DNA from: Enoplosus armatus | Taxonomy: Eukaryota; Chordata; Actinopteri; Centrarchiformes; Enoplosidae | Direction of reading: 5' to 3' | Length of the DNA stretch: 64,000 nt | Assembly (NCBI RefSeq): GCF_043641665.1 | Contig: NC_092194.1 | Coordinates: 13,493,298 to 13,557,297 of the forward strand | Shown here: positions 10,601 to 22,150 of the stretch, in pieces | Layout: the number at the start of each line of letters is the position of its first letter | Position numbering within the stretch: the stretch's first letter is position 1 | Made by a program: the position numbers and the translations under genes | The notes under the pieces: model-generated | Databases searched by the model: none | What the model was told of the DNA's origin: nothing | Seen by the model: the letters and a program-made list of their open reading frames with translations, nothing else

Positions 10601-12761
10601 CACGCTTTTATACACTGAATTAAATACACAGATACACAGATTCTGATCAGTGATTTAACAGACAATGGAAGTTTTGCTATATTGGAAATCTGTTAAGATC
10701 ATTTCAAAATCCTCAGGTGATTTTACAGCGACAGTTTCTGTGTGCAGGGCCATGCTCCAGCCCCCCGGGCCGCCCACGCCAGCGCCACAATTGGATGTAG
10801 AGGGTACATCTGTGGAGGCAGAGTCATGGTGAGAGCTCTACATGCTTTCCAGTTCTTCTCCCAAATCAGAAAGCATAAGTAAACAAGAAGAAGTCATCCG
10901 TAGCAACTGCCATTCGGAACTTGTCCTCCTCTTCTTTTTAATGCAGGAAACCAGGACGAGTGACATTCACTGCCTGGATCTTAAATCATGGACGTGGTCA
11001 GAAATGTACGCATGTGATTGGGATCAATGAAAAGTGTAGAAGTTATTATTCTCTTGTTTTTCAATCCTGGCCATGTTTATTCTTAGAGACAGCAAAACAC
11101 ACTGATCACCATCACAGACACTATAGTTGGGCCAGCATTCAAATAACTACATTCAGTGGTTCAGACATTTTTTTGTGTAAAGATTAAACTACAAGTGTGC
11201 CCATTCCTATTTCAACACAATCATTGTTATTTAAAATGGCCTAATCTTTAACCACATCATGCAAAACATGTTTTCCAGAAGCCCAGCGTCCACCGCTCCA
11301 GTGGGCAGATCGTGGCACACGCTGACAGCAGTATCAGACAGCACCTTGTTCCTGTTTGGAGGTCTCAGTGTAGACTGCAAACCAATGAGTAGGAACACGT
11401 ACCCTCTTCTTCACTTTTATTTTTCCATGTTCTTTGTTTTCTTTTCAATAACATGTTTTCCTCAACCAGGTGATGGATGGTTGCTTGATGTTGAAACAAA
11501 GAAATGGAGAGAAGTCGAGCATCCCTTTAAGAATAAGCCAAGGTAGCAACTTGTGAAAATGTTTATGAAATTGTGCGGCCAAAAGAGATGAGTTTTATAT
11601 TTAATACTCTGTACAATAGTTACAGACTGACAGATTTTAAACAGCGTCTTTTCTCCTGTCCAAGGTTGTGGCACACGGCGTGTCCAGACAAAGACTCTGA
11701 TGTGATTGTGTTTGGTGGAAGTTGTGACTACATCCTCCTTGTCGACACTGTAAGTATCACAGAGACACTTTAAAAGCTGAAAAATAGATCTGAAATTATG
11801 CTAATCTTACAGACCTTTGGAATTCATTACATGACAAACTAATCCCTTAAAAAAAACCTGAATGCTCCCTGAATTCACATTAACCCAGGCACAACTATGA
11901 GGAGTAAAGATGTTAGGCATGCAAAACTGATGAAAGTCATTTAATTAACTCTCCACAAACTCCATAATCTAGATGTATTCAGGTGCTGCTTAGTGTCCCT
12001 GTACTACACATCAGAGAAAACCAGCATGATATTCAACAGCATTTCACTTTCCCCATAAATAACTTAATTAACAGTAAGTAGACTCCACAAACAAAGCTAC
12101 CCTGCAGTATGTCAGTGTCTCCCACAGTTGATACTTTAATCAAAACAGTTACATTGATAGAAAGTACTTTGTGCTGGATTTTTAGTCTTGTGAAAAATGA
12201 CAGATTGTTTATGTTATGTTTCTTTTCAGGGTCACTGCAATGATGCACTTGTTTTCCAGATGCAGCCGTATCCTCTATTCAGGTAAAAAAAAAAACCCAC
12301 AGAATTAAGAAATAGACCTTCACCCAAAAGATATTCTGATGTGTCCAACACTGAAACTACCATTAATTAATGATGGCTGCATTACATTTAGGTGTCACAG
12401 TTCAGTAATGTGCATGCTGGCTTACTGGTAAGAGCCATCATTAATGATATTACTTTCAACTGTGCTTCTCCAAGTAAAAATATCTGCTTTGTAGGTCAAG
12501 TTATAAATCTGATGTTTTCTATCAGGTATCATCTCGTTTTCAAGGGTTATATTTACTCCGATTATGTAATCTTTCTCCCAAAATAGAAATTAGAAATGAC
12601 CGTTTTTTTCCTCTGATAGGATCTGTGAGGATTACATTGCAAAAAATGTGAGGAACTATGAAGTGCTCGGAAATCAGCTTCCCCTCCTGCCTCCCAAACT
12701 ACTGACTGCAGTACAGAGGAGGATGTGTTTCTACAGGCCTTCAAAGAAGCAAAAATATTAG
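7663..12761 (+). CDS. klhdc1: Kelch domain-containing protein 1, tandem copy B (CUL5 E3 ligase substrate receptor)
   Basis: Coding exons: 7663-7770, 8428-8498, 8753-8870, 9407-9519, 9956-10043, 10302-10385, 10748-10828, 10947-11005, 11279-11388, 11470-11542, 11665-11749, 12230-12282, 12620-12761. Every exon has the same length as in copy A, giving 394 residues with no frame break. Kelch GG doublets are kept (YVWGGY, MYIFGGC, IYFGGYG, YICGGR, LFLFGGL, VIVFGGS). The BC-box is PLFRICEDYI at 345-354 and the Cul5-box-like part is LPLLPPKLL. All three residues equivalent to the KLHDC2 degron-carboxylate contacts are present (Arg219, Arg224, Ser252), so B looks like the copy with the ancestral pocket. 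The C-terminus of exon 11-12 reads LLVDTGHCND, closer to human (LALDTGHCND) than A. KLHDC2 was considered; the BC-box and PLSDGW-like context fit KLHDC1 better. Confidence 0.95.
9640..9830 (+). repeat. Probable interspersed repeat in intron 4 of klhdc1 B
   Basis: The segment cctgatgaagactttgcag, then gaaacgttgcactaataaaa, resembles the tail of a widespread fish repeat with a 'gatgaag...gaaacgtt...aataaa' signature. Copy A has nothing like it at the same place. The family is recognised from memory only. Confidence 0.4.
10528..10590 (+). pseudogene. Broken extra copy of klhdc1 exon 7 (5' part) inside intron 6 of copy B
   Basis: The last intron bases and first part of exon 7 occur twice in copy B. 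The words ttttacagcgacagtttctg and ggccgtgctcc occur here, then again at 10720-10770 before the intact exon. This first copy keeps a usable-looking acceptor (tgtgcag). It has lost one G in the CACGGGCC stretch, so it is out of frame. Homology stops after the CCCACACCAG part, without the GGYICGG coding end. It looks like a local partial duplication. Confidence 0.85.
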
Positions 12762-14005
12762 TTAAAAGAATTAAGTCTTAATTGCCAAAAACAATGCATA
12801 CAATGTTTTATTTAAGTACTGTACTCTCCTCCAGTGTGAACATCTCAGTCACACTGTGTGGTAGTGTTTTTATTTTTTAAATATATTGTGCAAAATATTT
12901 TATGGTGTTATATTTTATTATTTTACAAATGCAAGTTTTATTTTGTACAGTCTGCCTGCTGAAATACTTCCTGTGATGACTGTGATGATTAAACAGCACA
13001 TCGAACAGTTTTTTCTGTTATTATTATTAGACTAGACAGGTATTTTAGTGATAGTCAACTCAGCAATGCACACACACCCACACCCACACCAATTTTCAAC
13101 CAGAAACTTAACACATGATCAAAAATACAACAACAGTTTTTAATTGCAATATAAAACAAAATTACAAAACTCTTCCTCTACATTTCTGGTTAAAATTCAC
13201 CTTTTGTTAAACAGTTTGTTGACATGGGCACGAATTCACATAAGTGTGTTCATGCACATAACTACTGTGCTCCACCACTAAGTGGCAGCAGGCCATTATG
13301 TTTGAGTGGCTGAATCTTGTCATCAGCAGAAATGCAGCTGGGTCAAACTGAGCCTGACTGAGAGGCTCTGTACATTCCTTCTTTAAAAGGGTGGAGAAGT
13401 GCAGGAACTGTGGTCTGGAAGGAAACCTTAAATAAACAACCCCAGCTCATACCTTTGCAGGGTTGCCACTTATGAGAAACTATACTCTATACACTGCACA
13501 GCCTCAAGAATGTGCCTTTACTGCTAGATGTTGGCAGAGCTGCTGAGTTTCAGCAACCAGAGAAATATCTGCGTCCTCTCCTTCACCTATTAACAGACAA
13601 ATTAAAGGAAAGTAAGTAATGGGTAACTAAGTGTGTTCTCTGTGGGAGGCCGGCAGCATTGTTGGGGGTGACATTGACACCTTAGCACTGCAGATAACAA
13701 ACCAAGGAGGCTTGTGTCAGTACCCAGATCTGGTCTGTGAGGAGAACCTCCTGGCACCTGTTCAAGTTGGTGTTCTGACTCTGCGATTACACTGCTTCAT
13801 GTTGTTAAATAAGACTTGGGTAAATGCAAAGGCCCAGAGTGCAGCAGCTCAACACAAACAATGTTACATTTATCCAGGAAACCTTAAATACCATAAATGT
13901 AGCCTTCCTTGGTAGCAGGAAATTGTCAAAAGAAACCCTGGTTCACTTTCTCTTTTTGAAATGTCTGTATCCCATGAAGAGGACAGCAGCTTTCTCGGCT
14001 TGGGA
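12762..14005. other. 3' flank of klhdc1 B up to cystin-like gene
   Basis: A candidate poly(A) signal ATTAAA lies at 12988-12993, matching copy A. From about 13260 to 13832 the sequence aligns with the 3' flank of copy A and ends the duplication. The remaining part up to 14005 should be the 3' UTR of the minus-strand cystin-like gene. I see no other gene. Confidence 0.6.
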
Positions 14006-15188
14006 TCAACTAAACTCTCTCTCAATAGTATCCATCAGCTCCTCCTCTGATCCATCGTAGGGGATGACTGGCATGGTGAGAGAGGAGCCATGGCAGCTGC
14101 CAAATGTCCTGGGCAGGGTGGAGAAACGGTGGTCATAAAAAACATAAAAGTGATTTGTTATTTTCACATAAACTACATAAATCAATCAACTCATTAGTTT
14201 CCAATGATTATGATGCACAAAGGGGCCGCCACGGTGAAAGGGCCAGCGGTATGAAATATATTCTGCCAAGTTAAACTTAAGGCCCGTTATGGAAATATGT
14301 TTTCCTCGGTTGTGCCTCCGGTTTTCACACTCAGCTCAAGCAAAGCAGCAACAACAGACACTTCTGACTAATCTGATCTGCCTTGAGAAGAACGGGTTGG
14401 TATTTCGATCCCTTAAAGGTACATTTGATCTGGCTTTTACTACTCCACTGAGCTCGGACATCAATTATTTATCACAGTTGTCTACTTACGATTGTTTCTC
14501 TGATGTGGGAACAGCTTCTAACAAAGCCCCTCTTGCCAAGAAGCCCCGAGAGGAGGACTGACATAAACAAGAGCAGAGAAGGAGTCATTTCATCATTTCA
14601 TCTCAACACAGAACAATTCTCCAGACTCAATAACAAACTGAGTTGCACTGTTAAGAAACAATCAGAGAAGCCATGTCTTATATAATAATAATAATAATAA
14701 TAATAATTATCAAATAGTAGAAAAATAAAAGTCCTTACACTGTGCTGACTGGGGTGCGTGAAAGCGTCGTTGCTCCTCTTGTTTACATCTCCTGATCCGC
14801 CGTGTGAGCCACGTGGCCCTGAGCTGAGCTCCTCGTCGTCTTCCTGACTAAAATGACACAGTCCGTATGTTTTGGATCTGACGACAGTCTTCTTGGGAGG
14901 GTTCTTCTTCGCAGAAACTCTCCCTCCCTCCTCGTAATCCGCAAGAACTGTGTCCAGCTCTCCATCAATGTCATCGTCCTCCCTGGAAAAGTCCGAGTCG
15001 TGCCCCTCGCTGTGGCAGTCCGGTTGCGCACGGTTGCGCGCGTTGCGCAAAATTGCGTGGATTTTGAGAGGCTTGAAGGGACTGCTGTCCTGTTTGGGTG
15101 AAGTGCCGCCGGCAGCTGTTTTGGTCACGTTCACCTCGCTGACACACGCAGGTGCAACTTTCTTCCCTCGGCTTGTCCCGCTGCCCAT
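14006..15188 (-). CDS. cys1: Cystin-1-like, N-myristoylated ciliary membrane-associated protein
   Basis: Three exons on the minus strand: 15188-14739 (donor gtaagg), 14557-14490 (acceptor gtcag, donor gtaagt) and 14108-14006 (acceptor cccag, stop TGA). The joined frame is 621 nt, 206 residues. The N-terminus MGSGTSRGKK has Gly2 and Ser5-type context for N-myristoylation, like MGSGSSRS in human cystin. The acidic-leucine stretch DDIDGELDTVLADYEEGG recalls the DETLRLLDELLAE part. The C-terminus PYDGSEEELMDTIEREFS closely follows the cystin end (YDHSEEELMASIEREYCR). Cystin sits in the primary cilium membrane, and its mouse mutant (cpk) has cystic kidneys. The start was placed at the MGSG Met; an in-frame ATG 12 codons upstream would hide the glycine. 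It is longer than human cystin (about 158 residues). Confidence 0.8.
14681..14706. repeat. (TAA)n microsatellite in intron 1 of the cystin-like gene
   Basis: Short run of TAA repeats just beyond the donor of exon 1. Confidence 0.9.
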
Positions 15189-15212
15189 GTCCGTCCGTCC
15201 GTCCGTCCGTCT
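15189..15212. repeat. (GTCC)n tetranucleotide repeat against the cystin start codon
   Basis: About six GTCC units directly abut the start codon on the 5' UTR side. On the minus strand they read GGAC repeats. They produce the spurious upstream RTDGRTD reading in the same frame. Confidence 0.9.
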
Positions 15213-18200
15213 GGCTGCTTTCAAAATCTAAATGCAAAGTCTCATTTCCAAATTCCTCCTCAGCCACTCCAAGAGCGTCCAGAGTTGAACATTAACCAAC
15301 AAAGACGTGATCCTTGGCTGCGTTTAAGGTCAGTTTTCAATTAGGTTTACGGCTGTAAGACAGTTCTTTGGCTAAAAATCAGCTCTGAAGGCCAGTTTCC
15401 GTACAAATGTCCCGCTACCGACCTGCAGACGCACAGAATGATTTTCCATGTTCACAGACGCGCTGCCTGTAAACTTTCGGGTGACTCCACATCAGGATGA
15501 GAAGCTGTGTATCCGTTACATAACGCCGGTTTGGCTCAGGACCCCAGGGAGAAAACTCCGCCTTCTTATAGAGGGAAACGCACACCCTTTATGTTTCCAG
15601 TATTTCTACTGGACAGAAATAACCTCTGCCTCTGTTTTCCTATTTGACATAGAATTTAAACTATTTCTTATAAAGAAAACTGAACAAAGAACAAACTGTA
15701 CATTTAAATTTGCAGACATACCCTCGATTGAGAAAGAGATTACATATGGGACTCAGACAGTAGGACCATAAAAAGGCTAACAGGGGCCAATTAGTTTGAT
15801 TTATCTGCATCACATCAGCAACAATGACCGGTCTTCTGCTCCTCTGTGTTCAGCTAATAGATTTTATTGAGGCAAGTGAGGTCAGGAGTGAGTGAGTTCC
15901 TGTTCGCCCGGATCCAGGAGGCCCCCAGCTCAGCCAGCCCCTCTGGTGACTGATTAAGACTCGAGCACTGAGCCACAAGAGAAAGGGGGGGGGCATTCCT
16001 CTCCGACAGCTCGGGCTTCCTGGAGATTCCTCACTAAGCTTTTGTTTGGTCCACTTGCACACACAAAAGACACAGCGGGAGCATCTCCCTGCCAGAGCTG
16101 TCCAACGAGAACCTCAAGTTCACCCGAGTAAAGAAGTTGTTTGCTGTCTTTCATTAAGTGCCTCTCTCTCTGTGTGTGTGTGTGTGTGTGTGTGTGGACA
16201 TATGTGTGTGTGTGTGTGTGCCAGACAGCTGTGCAACCTGTTCTCTCTGGAGGATGACCAAGTCAAAGACACCTGCTGTTTCAGCAACTGGCATTTTCCA
16301 AAGTGTGAATGTGAGAGGGGAGGGGGAAAAATCCAGCCTGTAAGTTCCAGATGTCTCATCGAGGAAATTCCTGCTTTACTTTTTGGTTTTTAGAGATCAT
16401 GTGTAAGATGTTGGGGAGAGATAGACACTATTGTTCCTTCACTTAAATAGGATGCTTAAGCTGAAAACTACTCATGTAGAAGTAGAATTGTAGCTCTCCT
16501 GTGTGCCATCCTGATTATAACCTTTTTAATACAAATACCTCTTACTAACCGGTCTCTCAACATCTCAGTGATGCTGTCTGAATCGTCTTTTCTCTCTATA
16601 AAAAGTTTTCTCAGAGATTTCCTTATAGGGAAAATAGCTTCAGAGCAAAACTGGCACACCCTCCTGATTGTGCAATAATTTGTATACTGTAGTTCTTGCC
16701 TCTCCAAAAGTCCAATACATTAAGTGAAAGTAGAAGTCCTAATTTTAGATTGTACCCAAAAATTAACGAACACAAACAAGCTTGTGGAGTCTTGTTTTCG
16801 ACTCCCATTCCTGTTATCCTCTGCCTGCACCAGTGTATCATTAAAAAAGATCAGGCAGCCACATCTGGAAAGGAACTCAACAGCTTCCAGACGATGGGGA
16901 GGATCCGCCGCAAGACGGAGGCCGCAGCCCAGCTCGCTACATAACTGTGGCTTCTCTGACTTCTTCCAGATTCAAGATTATACCTCCTCTCGCAGTTCAA
17001 ACTCCTGTTCTGGATTCTGCATGGCTTTTGTGTGTCAAATCCTCCAAAACTATGAGTTGAAATGATTTTGGGACTGTGATTGGACTATTTGTGAGCTGCT
17101 TTTGCACTGATACAAATGCCCTTTGTTCCCTCCCAAAAGCAGGAGAGCATGTGTGAGACATTTTAATTATCATGACTCAACTTCTCCATTCGAAGGGAAA
17201 CAAATAAAACTGTTGTTGTCATGTTTGAGTGAAAGAAACATTACTGCCATATGTCTGGTGAAACCAAATCTCTAGAGTATTTAACAAGCCAGCTGCCTGC
17301 TGATAGGCATTCCAGTAAAACTGCCTGGGCCTCTTACCCCAACAGGTACACAAACATGAACATGACAGGGTCAAGAAGAACTACGCACCAACATATACAT
17401 CCTGTTTTCTGAGACTTTATGTCAGCTACTAAAACTATTTTGAATTTACATAATACACTGAACGTGAGAGACATTTTCATCAAAGGGAGACACCAAAGCT
17501 TCTTCCTTTGCTGTCGGACAGATGATCCATTGAGACACGGCACAGACGTAATCGGCTGAACAGATGAGCAAAGCTGAGACAGAGGGATATTGTAACTCTG
17601 ACACGGTGACATGAGGTCGTCGGGGCAACAGTCAATGCAGCCAAGAGGAGTTCAAGTGTAGTAAAAGAACCAGGGGCAGCCCTGTTGATCTTTGAGCCGT
17701 CCCTCTTAATCTGCTCGATTACTAAATGTAAATTAGAGCTTCTGCTGTTGTGTTGACGCTGAAAGTACGTCACAGAGTTGAACTTGTGACCTCTGGAGAA
17801 GGTTTGTGGGAAACGTTTCCAGTGCTCGCTGCAAACCTTTCACTCCCGGTCAACACATTAATAATGAAATACCTAGTATGTTGCTGTAAGAGATGAGGCA
17901 TCAACCTTTGTTCTGATCTCATGATTTGGTGCATGTTGCCGTGGCAGCACAAAGTGAAAGGAGTGTTAAGGTTATAACCAGCAGATGGAGCCAGCACTCA
18001 AGAAAAGCAAACCACACAGTGTCTCCCCTGTTGATTCCTGCCAGTAAAGAGACTGAAGGGTCCTTCTACAGGACAATGGTAGCTCACACTGCGTCTGCAA
18101 GGATAACTTTGCTTTCCAGGATTAATATGTGAGGAAGCTTCTGCTAAGCTCACTAGGGACCTTGAAATTTTAATCAAGAAAAGTGAGCAAAGTAAACAAA

Positions 18201-18429
18201 CAGCTCCTTGGCGAGATTTGTTTGAGCCAAAATATACTATATCGATATAATTTCTGTCTGTATTTTGAATAGTAATGTATGAGAAATATTGTGCAGTATG
18301 TTAAGCACCATATACATTAAAGTGAGACGATGTGCCATCGTGGCCAAAAGTGACAATTACAGCAATTAAGAAGAGTCATAAAGTCAGTGAAATCTAAAGT
18401 TTGCTAACCCTTAGCTTGTTTTCTCACCA
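15213..18429. other. Upstream region of cystin-like gene and start of the gene desert
   Basis: The first few hundred bases are moderately CpG-containing and should hold the cystin promoter and 5' UTR. The rest shows no exon that I can support. A CT/TG microsatellite lies at 16163-16220. Reading frames here are short and have no recognisable motif. Confidence 0.5.
16163..16220. repeat. (CT)n/(TG)n microsatellite
   Basis: A short CT run is followed by two TG tracts interrupted by gacata. Confidence 0.95.
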
Positions 18430-18790
18430 TGTGATGAATGTGCGTCCAATATTCACTCTCTTTTAGCTCTGTTTTTGGTCTCCTCTATCTCCTGAGGGAC
18501 ATGTCTGGCTCTTTAGCTGCTAAATGCTCCACTATGTTCACCAGCTAGTCGCTAACTGTGTCTGTCTTTTGTTGCTGAGCAGCTAGTGTACAGATGGTTT
18601 TTAGATCCTTTTCACTGAAAACAGCTGCCTGCAAATGACACTATGAGAGCCGTGAGAGTGAACCAAAATAGTAACGTTGCAGCCGGACAGCAAAACAATG
18701 AGCTGAAACTTGCTCTGTAAAGCTGAGGGGAGCTGTAGATTCAGGTGATAATTCTTTGGAGGTTCATTGCTCCGTGTTGGAAGACGCAGT
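18430..18790 (+). repeat. Interspersed repeat family R1, copy 1
   Basis: Shares the order of words ctttagctgctaaatgctcca, ccagctagtcgctaac, gaaaacagctgcctgc and a GTAAAGCT-TGAG segment with the copy at 53345-53740. A shorter copy lies at 45160-45300. The three are diverged. The class is not known to me. Confidence 0.6.
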
Positions 18791-19499
18791 TACAGTATAT
18801 ACATTGTAAATATTTTGGTTGGATTTGCACTCACTTCCCCACACTTTCCCATACGTATGTTTGTTGTAACACTGTGAGCTGGGAGGTCTTCTCAGCCCAG
18901 CCTGTGGTCACTACTGCAGTCACCCATTTTTCTGTCAAAAGGCCATGTAATCAACAGAAAACAATTACTGCCTCTCTCAGGCGCACAAAGCACTCAATAC
19001 CAGCATCTGCTCACTTCCTAATTACCTACCAGGTAAGAAGCTTCATTTGGAGAGGAACTCGCAGCAATCAATCCTTGCATTAAACTTGGCTTGTTTGTCA
19101 GCATCCTAATGTGTCAGATTGGAAGAGTCAGGTCTGTTCAGTTCAATTCTATTTGATTTCACTTCTCCTTTTCCTATATGCCTTTTATTTGTCTATAATG
19201 TTCTTGTATTTATTGTTACTTTTCGGCTCATTTCACCCGCGTGTCATGTGGATTAGAGCGAGTAGCTGTGAAGCATTGGCTCAGTCGAGTCCTGGCTCCA
19301 GCGTTGATGTGGAAAGACTACACCTGTTTCTCAGAAATCCCTCCTACTCTCATTGGCTGCATTGTGTGTCTTCGTGCATTTGTAATGGTGAGTTGTCTAA
19401 AAGTATAGTCTTCAAAAAATCTATACTAAGAGCTGAAATATATACGTTTTATACAGGCATTCATGGTCCCCAGAGGATGAATCCTACTTTGGTGATCCC

Positions 19500-19810
19500 C
19501 TGACTTTTCCTGTAGATTGAAATATCTCAACAACCACAGGGTGGATTGCCGTGACATTTAGTTGACATTCATGTCCTGTTACTGTGGTGACCCCTTCACC
19601 TTTCTTGTAGCGCCAAAATCAGGTTTATGACCAAATAACTGCAAAACTAGCCAACATTCCCATCAGCCTCAGCTGCACCTTGTGTTTAATGCTAATTAGC
19701 AAATGTTAGCATGCTAAAACATGAAATGAAAGCATCAACATGTTAGCATTGCCATTGTGTGCATGCTGCCATGCTAGAGTTAGCATTTAGCTCAAAGTAT
19801 CATTTAGCTA
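19500..19810 (+). repeat. Interspersed repeat family R2 ('gttagcatgctaa' type), copy 1
   Basis: Contains atatctcaacaac, ttgccgtgacattt, gacattcatgtcc and gctaattagcaaatgttagc, then further tagcatg words. This order is typical of a very common teleost repeat. Diverged copies lie at 33945-34323 and 35403-35605. Confidence 0.65.
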
Positions 19811-21689
19811 GTCACAGAGCCACTAGCTCTTGCTGCTGGTTCTCTTCTCTTTGTAACATTGGAATAATAGAGTTGGAATAACACAACTTCCTTAACACAT
19901 CTGTTTTCTTTCGTCCTTCATGGCTACAGTTGATTTTCCCAGTGGATAGCATGGTAAATTGAAATCAAAAGTAAGTAACACTGTGAACAATCCACAATCC
20001 TGGTTATCTAGAGAATAAATCTAACTGTTCAAGAATCAATATATAGAGCATGCAATTCCACAAGTAAGAAGCTATACTGCTAAGGTACTGTTTCCACCAT
20101 GACGAAACCAGCTGCTGAGCAGCACCTCAAACTGTCTTTGTCAGTGATTTCCTGTCCTTTCTCTTTTACTCTCTGTCAGAACAACACAGAGAATATGAAA
20201 TTTGATCTGATTCCTTCCCTAGGTACTTTTGTTCCAAAAACATTTTGAAGGCAGAGGAAAAGTACAGACGGTCCAGAAGAGGAAGCAACACCAGTTTGAT
20301 GCTGTTCATGGTGCTGACAGGCCACAGATGGCACTGAATGGACAGCTGCACTAAAAACCTCACTATTTAACTGATACAGTCCCGGCGATTAGCAGGTACG
20401 TTAGAGGAAAAGCCTTCAGACCTGCTTAAATCCTGAATGTAGATTGCAATAACATGATATAATTGACACATTTGGAAACCTTCTGCAGCAGATTTGCAAG
20501 TGTTCTGTTCAACAAAATCTTTCTTTTTAACTGATCTGTAATAAGAAAACCGTCACAGGTGGCTGAACAATAGAGTAGCATCCATGTTTGGTTTTGTTGC
20601 ACAGTTGCCAGATAACAGAGCATGTGGTGGGTTGTAGAAAGAACACTATTCACAGTGTATTTGTCCCTACAAAAACAAGTATGGATGCACTGCATGACAT
20701 ACAGAAACACAGCTCAGTGTTTACTGTGTATGTGAATGCTTGCACCTGGCCTCAAGCAAGCCTGCCAGAAACAGGAAAAAGTATAGTGTGCTGTTGAGAA
20801 AAGTGCCATGCATGTGCATACCCCCCTGTCCATGTTATATAATGGGACTGTTGATGGCTGGCATCATTATCGGGCCTGTCTATGCCAGTCTAAATATGGT
20901 ACAGGACTCCAACAGTATGTGGCATTTATGTAACTGAAGAGAACAGGAGTGGGGTTTGGATCACAAGCCGTTTCTATGACAGTCCAGAGCTGATGTGACA
21001 GGGAGGGCGGGCGAGGAGGAAAGATCCAGACTCCAGTAAAAAGAGAGCGGGAGGGAGTTGTGTGTGTGTGGGGGAGTGTTGAGAGAGAGAAAGAGAGAGG
21101 CGGGGAGAGAGGAGGCAGAGGTGTGGAGGAGGTGGCGGTACCTCAGCTCCATTATCGTGCACATTTTAGATATCCCTGCAAAGAAACTTTCACTCGTCTG
21201 CAGCATATTTCTTCCAATTGTGGTTCATCTTCTGCTAATGCAACATCATGTTAAAGCCTTCTGCAGTTTAATTTTACAACCCTTAAAGGTATTATTATAC
21301 AAATAAAGTGTATTGCAAACACTCTGAAGTGAAAGTGGAATTAAATTCAATTCCAACTTGTAAGTAAAGTTTAACAAATTAAAGACAGTCCTGAATGTCA
21401 GTCAGAGGAGAATGATAAATCAGCGTCCGGTTACATTTCAGGCCCTGAAATCACATTTTCTCAATTAGCTTCTTACTCTGACTGACATGTTCCTGCACAA
21501 AATTGGAGTATTTCTTTTATGAAAGATTTACTGCATCTGTGTTTTTGTCTGAGGTGTGCGCACTGGTTTAAAGTGGGCGGAGCTCTGTTGTTGTTTTTTT
21601 AAAAGAAAAAAAAAATCCAATTGCATTTTTATTCATAATGCTGTACTATAATATATAATTTATCATAATAATATAATATAAAATGGCTT
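19811..21689. other. Desert stretch without recognised gene
   Basis: I see no supported exon. A GA-rich tract lies at about 21075-21125. Open frames on both strands are under 100 codons and do not resemble a known protein. Confidence 0.5.
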
Positions 21690-22150
21690 CACTCTGCAGT
21701 GCAATGAAGCCTCTTCTACATGGGTCATCAGCTGGTGAGGATGCTGACTTTAGGTGGGACATACGCAGCTTTAGCTTCACTCTTTTACAGCAGTATCATG
21801 TAGCCATCACGTGCAGGCCCTTTTACTCGGTTCTTATTTTAACAAGCCAGCTTGAAATATTCTAGCTAACGTTAGCTTTATCATGTATGTAGCCATAACA
21901 TGCATATTTAAGAGCCTTTAGCTAGCTAGCTACAACTGATATAATCTGTCAGAAACATTTCACTTTACGTGATGAAATCGGCGGTTGACGGTTAGAAATG
22001 AGAAGCCTGCTTTTGTGAAATTGAAGACCAATTGTTTGAAAAATGTAAACAGACGTTTGAGCTTTGTTTGAGGATAGCTTGATCGGCGTAGCAACAGTAA
22101 CTATGGGGGACCGACTTAGCGAACAACTGGTTAATACTTAAAGATGTTTT
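21690..22150 (-). repeat. Interspersed repeat family R3, copy 1
   Basis: In reverse orientation it matches 25990-26370. The shared parts are the agtcagcatcctcaccagct and gctaaagctgc-tatgtc segments, the aatgagaagcctg segment, and cccc-tagttactgttgct with cgcc. A shorter copy lies at 51340-51480. Confidence 0.6.

Larger units (their letters stand above)
7135..13832 (+). repeat. Tandem duplication unit B (klhdc1 B with its flanks)
   Basis: Second unit of the direct duplication, starting just after unit A ends. It is about 1.1 kb longer than A, through longer introns and an extra broken exon 7. Exons, short intron stretches and the 3' flank align with unit A; most of the large introns do not. 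Confidence 0.8.

Noticed and set aside
2053..12761. One of the two Kelch genes being klhdc2
   Set aside because: Both copies resemble KLHDC1 throughout, share flanks and intron pieces with each other, and have a KLHDC1-type end (BC-box with Cys, then LPPxLL). They are recent tandem duplicates.
14853..15267. Open frames overlapping cystin exon 1 in other frames and on the plus strand
   Set aside because: They are shadows of the cystin coding exon; only the minus-strand MGSG frame joins exons 2 and 3 in phase and gives a cystin C-terminus.
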